Positions 43,615 to 52,204 of a DNA stretch of 64,000 nt are shown piece by piece. The notes beneath the pieces were generated by a model that was not told where the DNA came from, made no database searches, and was given only the letters and a program-made list of their open reading frames with translations. Source of the DNA: an uncultured Bacteroidales bacterium. GTDB lineage: Bacteria > Bacteroidota > Bacteroidia > Bacteroidales > Paludibacteraceae. The position numbers were made by a program, and so were the translations under genes. The stretch is from positions 124,001-188,000 of the forward strand of contig CALUNA010000001.1 of NCBI GenBank assembly GCA_944321895.1. Reading direction: 5' to 3'. How positions within the stretch are numbered: the first letter of the stretch is position 1; each line of letters begins with the position of its first letter.

Positions 43615-43646
43615 CAAAAATAAGGATTTCCGCTTAATTATGCAGA
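43615..43646 (-). promoter_or_regulatory. Promoter of the amidase/MCE operon
   Basis: Minus-strand -7 box TATTTTTG lies at 43622-43615, and TCTG at 43646-43643 lies 20 bases upstream. Confidence 0.5.
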
Positions 43647-43718
43647 AACATTACGCGGCTATTATTAAATTAACTTATAAAAATTACGGTTTTATAAGTC
43701 CGTACTACTTTTTTTGAG

Positions 43719-43726
43719 TACCTTTG
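43719..43726 (+). promoter_or_regulatory. -7 box of lptD
   Basis: TACCTTTG lies at 43719-43726. The start would be near 43732, with a leader of about 23 bases to the ATG at 43755. Confidence 0.55.
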
Positions 43727-43754
43727 CCCATCTAATTTCTGTATATAACAGGGG

Positions 43755-46523
43755 ATGCGAATCCACAAACGATATAACAGCCCGTTTTTATTTGCATGGT
43801 ACGTGTTTTTCGTGCTTGCGTTTTTTGTTTCCGCAGAAAGCCAGGCACAGGAGGTTCAGACAGACAGCACTTCTGTTATGTCGAATGATTCCATCCGCCC
43901 CTTGTCTCCCGATTCCGTTGCAAGCGATTCCACGCAACAATCCTCTAAAAAGGAGATGCTGGATGCTCCTGTTACCTATGAAGCGCAGGATTCCATTGTT
44001 TTTTTGGGTGATGGTACAGGTTTTCTGTATGGTTCGGCGGCCATGCAGTATAAGGAAATTGATTTGAAGGCCAATTATATCCGCGTTAAGATGGACAGCA
44101 CGACCATTTATGCATCGGGAACGACGGATAGCACCGGTGTGGTCAGCGGTTCGCCTGTCTTTACGGAAAAGGATGCTTCGTATGAGGCCAAGGAGATGAC
44201 TTATAACCTGAACACGAAAAAGGGGTTCATCAGGCAGGTCGTTACCCAGCAGGGTGAAGGATATATTATCAGTGACAAGACCAAAAAAGATGAAAACGAC
44301 TTGCTGTATATGGTTGATGGCAAGTATACGACATGCGACAATCATGAACATCCGCATTTCTATTTGCAACTGACCAAGGCTAAAGTCAAACCAGGAGATT
44401 ATGTGGCGGCTGGTCCTGCTTATCTGGTTGTGGCCGATGTGCCTTTGCCATTGGCCATTCCGTTCGGTTTTTTCCCGTTTACGAGCCAGTATTCCTCCGG
44501 AATTATCATGCCGAATTATGGAGATGACTCATCGCGTGGGTTTTATCTGCAAGGCGGCGGCTATTATTTTGCCATAAACGATTATTTCGATCTTGAACTG
44601 CTGGGCGATATCTATACCAAAGGAACCTGGGCCGTGACTGCCAACACAAATTATGTGAAACGTTACAAATTCAGGGGAAGTTTCAATCTGACATATCGGA
44701 ACGATGTGACCAGTGAAAAGGACCTTCCGGATTATTCTGTTGCCAAAAACCTGAGCATACGATGGTCCCATTCGCAGGACGCGAAGGCAAACCCGTACAG
44801 TACTTTTTCCGCAAGTGTCAATTTTTCTACCAGCGGCTATAACCGCAGCAATATCAACAGTTATTATAATCCGGAATTGAACTCGGAAAACACCAAGAGC
44901 TCATCCGTTTCCTTTACGCAGCGTTTCCCGAACAACAGCCCCTGGAGTATTTCAGGAAGTGCCACAATCACCCAACGAACCAAAGACTCTACCATTAACA
45001 TGACCTTGCCCAGCCTGAGCATAAACATGAGCCGTATTTATCCGTTCAAACGCAAAAATCCGACGGGGAAAGAACGTTGGTATGAAAAAATATCGCTGAG
45101 CTATACGGGAACCTTGAGTAACAGTATTGAAACCAAGGAAAACAAACTGTTGCATTCTTCGTTCACCAAAGACTGGAAAAATGGCGTGAATCATAATATT
45201 CCAATTTCAGCATCGTTTAACGTGCTGAAATACATAAACATATCACCGTCGGCCAGCTATACCGAACGTTGGTATTTCAAGCGGGTGGACCAAAGCTGGG
45301 ATGAGGAGAATAACGAGGTAAAGATGGATACGACGAACGGTTTCTATCGGGTATATAACTTCAACGTAGGCATATCAGCTTCTACAAAACTATATGGTTT
45401 CTTCATTCCAAGCCGCAAGATATTTGGTGACAAGATAGACCGTTTCAGGCATGTCCTGACGCCAAGCATTGGATTTACGTGGGCACCTGATTTTGGCAAC
45501 AGCTGGTTTAATTATTACGGTACCTACGAGAAACCGGTAACCAATTATCTGACCGGTGAACCAGATGTCGAAACCGTGACTTATTCCCGTTATGCCGGCG
45601 CGCTATACGGAACGCCGGGACGTGGAAAAACGGGAAGTATAACCTTCTCGCTTGCCAACAACCTGGAAATGAAAGTACGGAACGACCGGGACACTACAGG
45701 CGAAAACCCCTTCAAGGTAATCAGCCTGATAGACAATTTTTCCGTGAACGGCTCGTACAACATTGCCGCGGATTCCATGAAATGGTCTAACTTCAATGCA
45801 ACTCTGCGTCTGAAGTTTAAGAATTATTCCTTGAACCTGACCGGTTCGTTTGATCCATACATGTACGGGTTGACAGAGTCCGGAAGTCCTGTACGCATAG
45901 ATGAATTGCGCTGGAATCACGGTAAGTTTCCACGTTTTCTGGGAACAAGCACATCTTATAGTTATACGTTCAATAACGATACGTTCAAAAAATGGTTTGG
46001 CAAAAAAGACAAGGACCAGAATCAAAATGGCGAAAATCCGGATGAAACGTCCGAAGATACGGAAGATTCTATGTCGGATACCCCGCCAGGCAACAGTGGT
46101 GACAATTCAAGCAACGGTGATTCCCAAACAATCGATGCGGATGGCTATGCGAAGGTTAGCGTGCCGTGGAGTATTTCCATAAGTTATACGCTCCGATACG
46201 CACAGAGCAGCAATTTTAATTATGACAAAATGGAATATGACATGAAGTTTACACATAACCTGAGTTTGTCGGGGAGTATAGGACTTGGAGCCGGCTGGAA
46301 AATAAGCACCAGTACTTCATACGACTTTGATGCCAAAAAATTTTCATACTCCAGCTTTAATGTCAGCCGTAGCCTGCACTGCTGGAGCATGAGCGGCAGT
46401 TTCGTTCCGTTCGGCATCTACAAGTCCTATACATTCAAAATCGGTGTAAACGCCAGCATGCTGGCCGACCTGAAATATGAAAAACAAAGTGAATACGGTC
46501 GCTCCAATGTAAACTGGTGGTAA
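43755..46523 (+). CDS. lptD: LPS-assembly protein LptD
   Basis: This 922-residue outer-membrane protein inserts lipopolysaccharide into the outer leaflet. A signal peptide ends near residue 32 (ESQAQ). An N-terminal OstA-like beta-jellyroll covers about 75-230 (YEAQDSIVFLGDGTGFLYG, then KTKKDENDLLYMVDGKYTTCD). The rest is a large beta-barrel with alternating aromatic strands to the C-terminus. An acidic Asn/Asp-rich loop near 760-795 (DQNQNGENPDETSEDTED) probably faces outside. It is followed by the SlyD-like FKBP and aroC. Confidence 0.9.
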   Translation: MRIHKRYNSPFLFAWYVFFVLAFFVSAESQAQEVQTDSTSVMSNDSIRPLSPDSVASDSTQQSSKKEMLDAPVTYEAQDSIVFLGDGTGFLYGSAAMQYKEIDLKANYIRVKMDSTTIYASGTTDSTGVVSGSPVFTEKDASYEAKEMTYNLNTKKGFIRQVVTQQGEGYIISDKTKKDENDLLYMVDGKYTTCDNHEHPHFYLQLTKAKVKPGDYVAAGPAYLVVADVPLPLAIPFGFFPFTSQYSSGIIMPNYGDDSSRGFYLQGGGYYFAINDYFDLELLGDIYTKGTWAVTANTNYVKRYKFRGSFNLTYRNDVTSEKDLPDYSVAKNLSIRWSHSQDAKANPYSTFSASVNFSTSGYNRSNINSYYNPELNSENTKSSSVSFTQRFPNNSPWSISGSATITQRTKDSTINMTLPSLSINMSRIYPFKRKNPTGKERWYEKISLSYTGTLSNSIETKENKLLHSSFTKDWKNGVNHNIPISASFNVLKYINISPSASYTERWYFKRVDQSWDEENNEVKMDTTNGFYRVYNFNVGISASTKLYGFFIPSRKIFGDKIDRFRHVLTPSIGFTWAPDFGNSWFNYYGTYEKPVTNYLTGEPDVETVTYSRYAGALYGTPGRGKTGSITFSLANNLEMKVRNDRDTTGENPFKVISLIDNFSVNGSYNIAADSMKWSNFNATLRLKFKNYSLNLTGSFDPYMYGLTESGSPVRIDELRWNHGKFPRFLGTSTSYSYTFNNDTFKKWFGKKDKDQNQNGENPDETSEDTEDSMSDTPPGNSGDNSSNGDSQTIDADGYAKVSVPWSISISYTLRYAQSSNFNYDKMEYDMKFTHNLSLSGSIGLGAGWKISTSTSYDFDAKKFSYSSFNVSRSLHCWSMSGSFVPFGIYKSYTFKIGVNASMLADLKYEKQSEYGRSNVNWW

Positions 46524-46565
46524 ATAGGAACACAATAAAAACAATAAATAAAACAACAGGAAAAA

Positions 46566-47105
46566 ATGATTATTTCGGAAAAGAAAATGGTAAAAGTCTG
46601 CTACGAATTGTTCGTAGATGGTGAAAACGGGCAGGAAGAATTGATGGAACGCGCAACGGAACAAGCGCCTCTGAGTTTCTGTTTTGGCATAGGTATGATG
46701 TTGCCCATGTTCGAAGCGAATTTGGCCGGCAAGAAAGCAAACGATGCATTCGATTTCCGCATCGAATACCGTGATGCCTATGGTGAATATGACGAACAAG
46801 GCGTTATTGACCTGGACAAGAAAATCTTTATGGTCGATGGAAAGTTGGATACAGAATACATTTATCCGGGCAATGTGGTGCCGCTCATGGACAACGAAGG
46901 CAACCGTGTCAACGCCGCTATTGTAGAAGTAAAGGATGATACCGTACAAGTGGATCTGAACCATCCGCTGGCAGGCGAAAACCTGCATTTTGTAGGTAAG
47001 GTCCTGGAGGTTCGCGATGCAACCGAACAGGAACTGAACCACCTGTTGGGCGGTTGTCATTGCGACAGTTGCCACTGCGACAGCGACTGTGGCTGCTGCC
47101 ATTAA
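46566..47105 (+). CDS. SlyD-like FKBP peptidyl-prolyl isomerase with Cys/His metal tail
   Basis: This 179-residue cytosolic FKBP-type isomerase has an IF-domain insertion. FKBP parts lie at about 1-70 and 125-150 (MVKVCYELFVDG, FGIGMMLPMFEANLAGK), with the chaperone-like insert between (YGEYDEQGVIDL). The last 18 residues hold six Cys and four His (GGCHCDSCHCDSDCGCCH), a likely nickel/zinc/copper-binding tail as in SlyD of hydrogenase-producing bacteria. An in-frame ATG at 46587 could also start it. It lies 42 bases after lptD. Confidence 0.9.
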   Translation: MIISEKKMVKVCYELFVDGENGQEELMERATEQAPLSFCFGIGMMLPMFEANLAGKKANDAFDFRIEYRDAYGEYDEQGVIDLDKKIFMVDGKLDTEYIYPGNVVPLMDNEGNRVNAAIVEVKDDTVQVDLNHPLAGENLHFVGKVLEVRDATEQELNHLLGGCHCDSCHCDSDCGCCH

Positions 47106-47141
47106 TAACCAATATCCACTAAATAACAAAACCAATCGGAC

Positions 47142-48200
47142 ATGAACACTTTCGGTACAAAATTCAGGTTCACTTCTTTCGGCGAATCACACGGAACAGC
47201 CATAGGCGGCATTATAGACGGTTGTCCCGCAGGCGTGGAACTTGATATGTCTTTTATCCAGAGCGAATTGAACCGCCGCAGGCCGGGACAGTCGCCCGTA
47301 AGTACGGCACGCAAGGAAGACGACAGGGTTGAATTCCTTTCCGGTATTTTTGAAGGCAAAACGACCGGAACTCCGATTGCTTTTGTTATCTGGAACCAGA
47401 ACCAGCATTCTGCCGATTATGAACATTTGAAAAATGTGTTCCGGCCATCGCATGCTGATTTCACCTATCAGCAGAAATACGGCATCCGTGACTACCGCGG
47501 CGGCGGGCGCAGTTCCGCCCGCGAAACGGCCGGGCGTGTCGTGGCCGGCGCCGTTGCCAGGCAAATCCTGAACCGGAAAGGTATACGCATAACCGCATAT
47601 ACGTCCCAAATAGGTCCCATTGCCCTGGACAATGATTACCGGAAATACGATTTTTCCCAAATTGAGACCAATGCCGTGCGTTGCCCGGACACGGAAAAAG
47701 CCGTACGAATGATTGAATTTGTCGAAAAAATGAAGAAAGAGGGCGATTCAATCGGAGGAACCGTGACTTGTGTCATTGAACATGTTCCAGCCGGTATCGG
47801 AAATCCGGTCTTTGGAAAACTGCAAGCCGTTCTGGCAAGTGCCATCATGAGCATAAATGCCGTGAAAGGATTTGAATACGGTTGCGGGTTCAATTATCTG
47901 GATTGTCCCGGTTCCGAGTTGAACGATGCTTTCTGCATGGAAAACGGTCAGGTTTCCACCCGTACCAATTATTCCGGCGGCATTCAGGGCGGTATTAGCA
48001 ACGGACAGCCTGTCTATTTCCGCGTTGCGTTCAAACCAACGCCCTCCATCAGCAAAACGCAGCAAACCGTCAATATGCAAGGCGAAGAAACCGAGCTGTC
48101 CATCCACGGGCGCCATGATCCTTGCATTCTGCCGCGTGCCGTCCCCGTGGTGGAGGCCATGACAGCCATTGCCCTGCTTGATTGCATGCTGAACGGCTGA
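47142..48200 (+). CDS. aroC: Chorismate synthase
   Basis: The enzyme converts 5-enolpyruvylshikimate 3-phosphate to chorismate using reduced FMN, the last common step to aromatic amino acids and folate. In 352 residues it shows the opening [27 protein letters not shown] near 47, and [17 protein letters not shown] near 117. The late [15 protein letters not shown] near 325 is also intact. No other shikimate genes are near. Confidence 0.97.
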   Translation: MNTFGTKFRFTSFGESHGTAIGGIIDGCPAGVELDMSFIQSELNRRRPGQSPVSTARKEDDRVEFLSGIFEGKTTGTPIAFVIWNQNQHSADYEHLKNVFRPSHADFTYQQKYGIRDYRGGGRSSARETAGRVVAGAVARQILNRKGIRITAYTSQIGPIALDNDYRKYDFSQIETNAVRCPDTEKAVRMIEFVEKMKKEGDSIGGTVTCVIEHVPAGIGNPVFGKLQAVLASAIMSINAVKGFEYGCGFNYLDCPGSELNDAFCMENGQVSTRTNYSGGIQGGISNGQPVYFRVAFKPTPSISKTQQTVNMQGEETELSIHGRHDPCILPRAVPVVEAMTAIALLDCMLNG

Positions 48201-48307
48201 TTCTAAACATGGATAGTTCCAGAACCATAACAATCATTTTTAGTGAGAATTCTGTGGAATAGAAGCTAATAAGGTTAAACTAATCCAATCATCACATAAA
48301 CGCAATT

Positions 48308-49090
48308 ATGAAAACAGAATTTAGCCAAATAGAAATAGAAGCCCTTAAATACTATGTCTATTGCTTGGTAGACCCACGAAATGGTAACATTTTTTATATT
48401 GGGAAAGGCGGCTATAACAATCGTGTTTTCGAGCACGCACGTGGTGCAATAAATTCTGATGATACAAACCTGAAACTTAATACAATTCGTGAGATTATTG
48501 CCCAAGGTTATGAAGTACAGCATTATATTCTCCGGCATGGCATAGAGGCAGAGGAAGTGGCGTATATGCTTGAATCTACTATCATAGATTTATTGACTTA
48601 TCCGGCTTTTAATAAGAAATTCCTGCTCACGAACTTGGTCACAGGGCATCATCAATGGGATGAAGGTATCAAAACCGTTGATGAGATAGCACAAATCTAT
48701 GATTGTGCAAAACTTAATCCAGCCTCCAACCAAAAATTGTTATTGGTGAGCCTGAACAAAACCTATATCCAGAAAAACGCACAAGGGATTTATGTACGAG
48801 CAAATTTATATGAATGTACAAGAAAATATTGGACTATTGCACCAAACCGGGCCAATAATGTCGATTATGTATTAGGCGTCTATCGTGGTATAGTAAGATC
48901 TGTTATAAAGCCCACCTCAAAATGGCAATACGCTTCAACCGATGACAATGGCAATTCTTTTAAATCGAAAAAAGCCAGATACCAGATAGAAGGAAGAATG
49001 GATGACGAAGAAGGAAATAGATTATATCTGAATAAGGATGCCACGGATTATCCTTTTGGTTCTGGTGGTAGTTTTCGTTATATAGATTGA
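48308..49090 (+). CDS. GIY-YIG nuclease-family protein (LEM-3-like), accessory
   Basis: This 260-residue cytosolic protein has an intact GIY-YIG active site: YYVYCLV and FYIGKG near residues 16-32, the Arg in NNRVFEHA near 38, and the catalytic Glu in YMLESTIIDLL near 93. That predicts DNA cleavage. The domain layout resembles LEM-3/ANKLE1-like bacterial members. Residues about 140-260 (YECTRKYWTI, VLGVYRGIVRSVIKP) form a second domain, possibly nucleic-acid binding. It is A+T-richer than its neighbours and sits alone between aroC and purN, suggesting a single-gene insertion. Confidence 0.78.
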   Translation: MKTEFSQIEIEALKYYVYCLVDPRNGNIFYIGKGGYNNRVFEHARGAINSDDTNLKLNTIREIIAQGYEVQHYILRHGIEAEEVAYMLESTIIDLLTYPAFNKKFLLTNLVTGHHQWDEGIKTVDEIAQIYDCAKLNPASNQKLLLVSLNKTYIQKNAQGIYVRANLYECTRKYWTIAPNRANNVDYVLGVYRGIVRSVIKPTSKWQYASTDDNGNSFKSKKARYQIEGRMDDEEGNRLYLNKDATDYPFGSGGSFRYID

Positions 49091-49171
49091 ACCAACATAC
49101 GACCCATATTTGCAACCGACAATATCTTGATTTGACTTATAATCTTCTGAAAATATCGAACACAGGAAATT

Positions 49172-49735
49172 TCATCCGAAAACCTGTTCTATGATTTCCG
49201 GATAATAGCGGTATTCCAATTCGTGTACCTTGGCGGCAATCTCGTCTGGAGTGTCCGTCGGCAATATCGGGCATTTTGCCTGGAAAATGATATTGCCTTC
49301 GTCGTAATTCTCATTTATATAATGTATCGTAATGCCGGTTTCCGTTTCGCCGGCATTTTTTACAGCCTCATGCACATGGTGTCCGTACATGCCCTTGCCG
49401 CCATATTTCGGCAACAAAGCAGGATGGATATTGATAATTTTGTTTGGAAAGGCGTCCAAGAGCGGTTGTGAAATTTTCAGCATGAATCCGGCCAGGACAA
49501 TACCATCAATCGCGTATTTTTGCAACAAATCCAGGACGGGTGTGCCCTCGGCGAACTCGTTTTTGGAGAAAGAAAAGGATGGAATTCCCATTTTTTGTGC
49601 CCTTTCATGCACATAAGCATGCTCGTTATTGGATAAAACCAGCGGAAAATCCACACTTTTTCGTGAGTTAAAATAGCTAAAGATGTTTTCTGCGTTTGAG
49701 CCTGAACCTGAGGCAAGAAGAGCTACTCTTTTCAT
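49172..49735 (-). CDS. purN: Phosphoribosylglycinamide formyltransferase
   Basis: The enzyme transfers a formyl group from 10-formyltetrahydrofolate to GAR, the third step of purine synthesis. In 187 residues it has GSGSNAENI near residue 10, the catalytic Asn-His-Asp set in INIHPALLPKYGGKGMYG near 103, and YDEGNII near 145. It is divergent from acpP. Confidence 0.95.
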   Translation of the reverse strand: MKRVALLASGSGSNAENIFSYFNSRKSVDFPLVLSNNEHAYVHERAQKMGIPSFSFSKNEFAEGTPVLDLLQKYAIDGIVLAGFMLKISQPLLDAFPNKIINIHPALLPKYGGKGMYGHHVHEAVKNAGETETGITIHYINENYDEGNIIFQAKCPILPTDTPDEIAAKVHELEYRYYPEIIEQVFG

Positions 49736-49832
49736 GTTTTTCCAATGTTAAAAAATGCACAGCCCGATATTCCGTGTGCAAAAATAATTGCCTGAAATTT
49801 CACTTTTTATGGTCAAGTGAAAAAAAATGCTT

Positions 49833-49839
49833 TACTTTG
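49833..49839 (+). promoter_or_regulatory. Probable -7 box of the acpP operon
   Basis: TACTTTG at 49833-49839 is one base shorter than TAnnTTTG. It lies 50 bases before the acpP ATG. No convincing -33 element is seen. Confidence 0.4.
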
Positions 49840-49889
49840 CACCCGCAAAATTAATAAAACAATTTTATATCACACTAAAACGAAAAATT

Positions 49890-50129
49890 ATGTCAGAAGT
49901 TGCATCAAAAGTAAAAGCTATTATCGTTGAAAAATTAGGTGTAGATGAAGCTGAAGTTACAATGGAAGCCAGTTTCACAAACGACTTGGGTGCCGATTCT
50001 TTGGATACCGTTGAATTGATCATGGAATTTGAAAAGGAATTCGGAATCTCTATTCCTGATGAAGCAGCAGAAAAAATCGCAACTGTAGGCGATGCTGTGA
50101 ACTATATTGAAGCGAACGTTCAAGCTTAA
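49890..50129 (+). CDS. acpP: Acyl carrier protein
   Basis: This 79-residue acidic four-helix protein carries growing fatty acyl chains on phosphopantetheine attached to Ser37 ([10 protein letters not shown]). I start it at 49890 ([11 protein letters not shown]), where the family begins. The frame extends 63 bases upstream, but those codons lie over the promoter region. fabF follows after 28 bases, the classic acpP-fabF order. Confidence 0.97.
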   Translation: MSEVASKVKAIIVEKLGVDEAEVTMEASFTNDLGADSLDTVELIMEFEKEFGISIPDEAAEKIATVGDAVNYIEANVQA

Positions 50130-50157
50130 GAATGCTCTAATTTTATTTCGACAACTT

Positions 50158-51417
50158 ATGGAATTAAAAAGAGTTGTTGTAACCGGTTTAGGTGCTCTTA
50201 CACCAGTTGGCAATACTGTTCCTGAATTTTGGGAAAATCTGGTTGCCGGTGTAAGCGGCGCCGGCCCGATTACACATTTTGATGCGTCAAATTTTAAGAC
50301 ACAGTTTGCCTGTGAAGTAAAAAATTTTGATCCACTTACCCTTTTTGACCGGAAAGAGGCCCGCAAATATGACCGTTTTGCACAATATGCCATTGCTGTT
50401 GCAAAACAAGCGGTAGAAGATGCGGCTTTCGATCTGGAAAAAGAGGATTTAGACAGAATAGGTGTTATATGGGGCTCAGGTATTGGCGGGCTGAAAACCT
50501 TTGAGGATGAAATGGAATATTTTGTCACCAACGGTAAGATTCCCAAGTTCAATCCTTTCTTTATCCCGAAAATGATTGTAGATATTGCTGCTGGCAATAT
50601 TTCCATTATGTATGGTTTCCGTGGTCCCAACTTTGCTACTGTTTCTGCATGTGCATCATCATCACATGCAATAGGCGATGCATTCAACTATATTCGTCTC
50701 GGCAAGGCAAATGCTATTGTAACCGGTGGTTCGGAATCGACGATTACCGTGTCCGGTGTCGGTGGCTTTACGGCCATGCACGCGTTGTCAACACGCAATG
50801 ATTCTCCTCTGACGGCTTCACGTCCGTTCAGCAAGAGTCGCGACGGCTTCGTGATTGGTGAAGGCGGGGCTTGTCTTGTGCTGGAAGAACTGGAGCATGC
50901 CAAGGCACGCGGAGCGAAAATATATGCGGAAATAATCGGTGTCGGTTTCTCGGCAGATGCCCATCATATTACAGCTCCGCATCCGGAGGGAATCGGTGCG
51001 GAAAAGGTAATGCAGTATGCTTTGGATGATGCCGGCATCGAGCCGGAGGCTATTGATTACATAAATGTACATGGAACTTCTACTCCGTTAGGAGATATTT
51101 CTGAAGTGAAAGCCATCAAACATATTTTTGGTGAGCATGCCTACAAACTGAATATCAGTTCAACCAAGTCCATGACAGGCCACATGCTCGGAGCAACAGG
51201 AGCAGCAGAAGCCATTGCATGTATTCTGGCCATTCAGAATGGCATAGTTCCGCCGACGATTAATTTCACGGAAGGGGATGAAGACCCTGAAATTGACTAT
51301 AATTTGAATTTTACGTTTAATAAGGCACAAAAACGCACTGTCAATACCGCGTTGTCAAATACATTTGGTTTCGGAGGACATAATGCGAGTCTTATTTTCA
51401 GAAGATTTGAAGAATAA
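50158..51417 (+). CDS. fabF: Beta-ketoacyl-ACP synthase II
   Basis: The enzyme elongates acyl-ACP with malonyl-ACP. The catalytic triad is intact: Cys165 in VSACASSSHA, His in NVHGTSTPLGD near 305, and His in KSMTGHMLGATG near 343. The 419-residue length is standard. The ATG at 50158 (MELKRVVVTGLG) is the family start. The rnc frame overlaps its 3' end. Confidence 0.97.
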   Translation: MELKRVVVTGLGALTPVGNTVPEFWENLVAGVSGAGPITHFDASNFKTQFACEVKNFDPLTLFDRKEARKYDRFAQYAIAVAKQAVEDAAFDLEKEDLDRIGVIWGSGIGGLKTFEDEMEYFVTNGKIPKFNPFFIPKMIVDIAAGNISIMYGFRGPNFATVSACASSSHAIGDAFNYIRLGKANAIVTGGSESTITVSGVGGFTAMHALSTRNDSPLTASRPFSKSRDGFVIGEGGACLVLEELEHAKARGAKIYAEIIGVGFSADAHHITAPHPEGIGAEKVMQYALDDAGIEPEAIDYINVHGTSTPLGDISEVKAIKHIFGEHAYKLNISSTKSMTGHMLGATGAAEAIACILAIQNGIVPPTINFTEGDEDPEIDYNLNFTFNKAQKRTVNTALSNTFGFGGHNASLIFRRFEE

Positions 51418-52204
51418 GTTTTTAAACATTGTTTCTCTTTTTCGCATAAGGTTCTTTTCGAAATATCGAGAAGAACCTTATATGTTTTGGACTGACTTGC
51501 TTGGCTTTTCTCCTCGCAATCCGGATTTGTATGAGTTGGCCATGTGTCACAAGTCGGTCAGGAGGCTTGTTGATGGGAAACAATACACAAACGAACGGCT
51601 CGAGTTTTTGGGAGATGCCGTGCTTAATGCGGTTTTTGCGGATATTCTTTTACGCAAGTTTCCGGATCGGCAAGAAGGTTTCCTGACCCGGACACGCTCC
51701 AAGATTGTATGCAGGGCAACCTTGAATGAACTGGCCATGCGACTGGGTATTGACAAACGCATTAAGAAAGCGGCTTATGTGGACCGGAATCTCGAAAACC
51801 TGTATGGCAATGCCTTTGAAGCCTTGATTGGTGCCATTTATCTGGATTACGATTACGAACATTGCAAACAGTTTATCTGGAAGCTTATCCGGCAGAAACG
51901 TATTAATTTGGATAAAATGGCTTATGCCGAGGTCGATTTCAAGTCAAGGTTGCTGGAATGGGGACAAAAGGAACAGCAACAAATACAATTCGAACAAATC
52001 AGTGAATTGCTTGTTGAAAAGACAAACAGGCACACTTTCCTGTATCGGGTAACATTAAACGGACAAACGGTTGCTGAAGCCAAAGGTACAACCAAACGGG
52101 AGGCCCAGCAGACAGCGGCTGCTTTTGCTCTGAAAAAAATATGCAGTTCCCAAAGCGCAACTAAATATCATATACAAAAACATTCAAAAAATTCTGTTAC
52201 ATGA
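51383..52204 (+). CDS. rnc: Ribonuclease III
   Basis: RNase III cleaves double-stranded RNA in rRNA and mRNA processing. The signature NERLEFLGDAVLNAV near residue 70 carries the metal ligands; the second acidic site is FEALIGAIYLD near 147. A dsRNA-binding domain covers about 185-258. The start is uncertain: the ATG at 51383 overlaps fabF by 35 bases, a TTG at 51407 overlaps less, and an ATG at 51482 would shorten the N-terminal extension. Its end overlaps the next start (ATGA). Confidence 0.92.
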   Translation: MRVLFSEDLKNKFLNIVSLFRIRFFSKYREEPYMFWTDLLGFSPRNPDLYELAMCHKSVRRLVDGKQYTNERLEFLGDAVLNAVFADILLRKFPDRQEGFLTRTRSKIVCRATLNELAMRLGIDKRIKKAAYVDRNLENLYGNAFEALIGAIYLDYDYEHCKQFIWKLIRQKRINLDKMAYAEVDFKSRLLEWGQKEQQQIQFEQISELLVEKTNRHTFLYRVTLNGQTVAEAKGTTKREAQQTAAAFALKKICSSQSATKYHIQKHSKNSVT

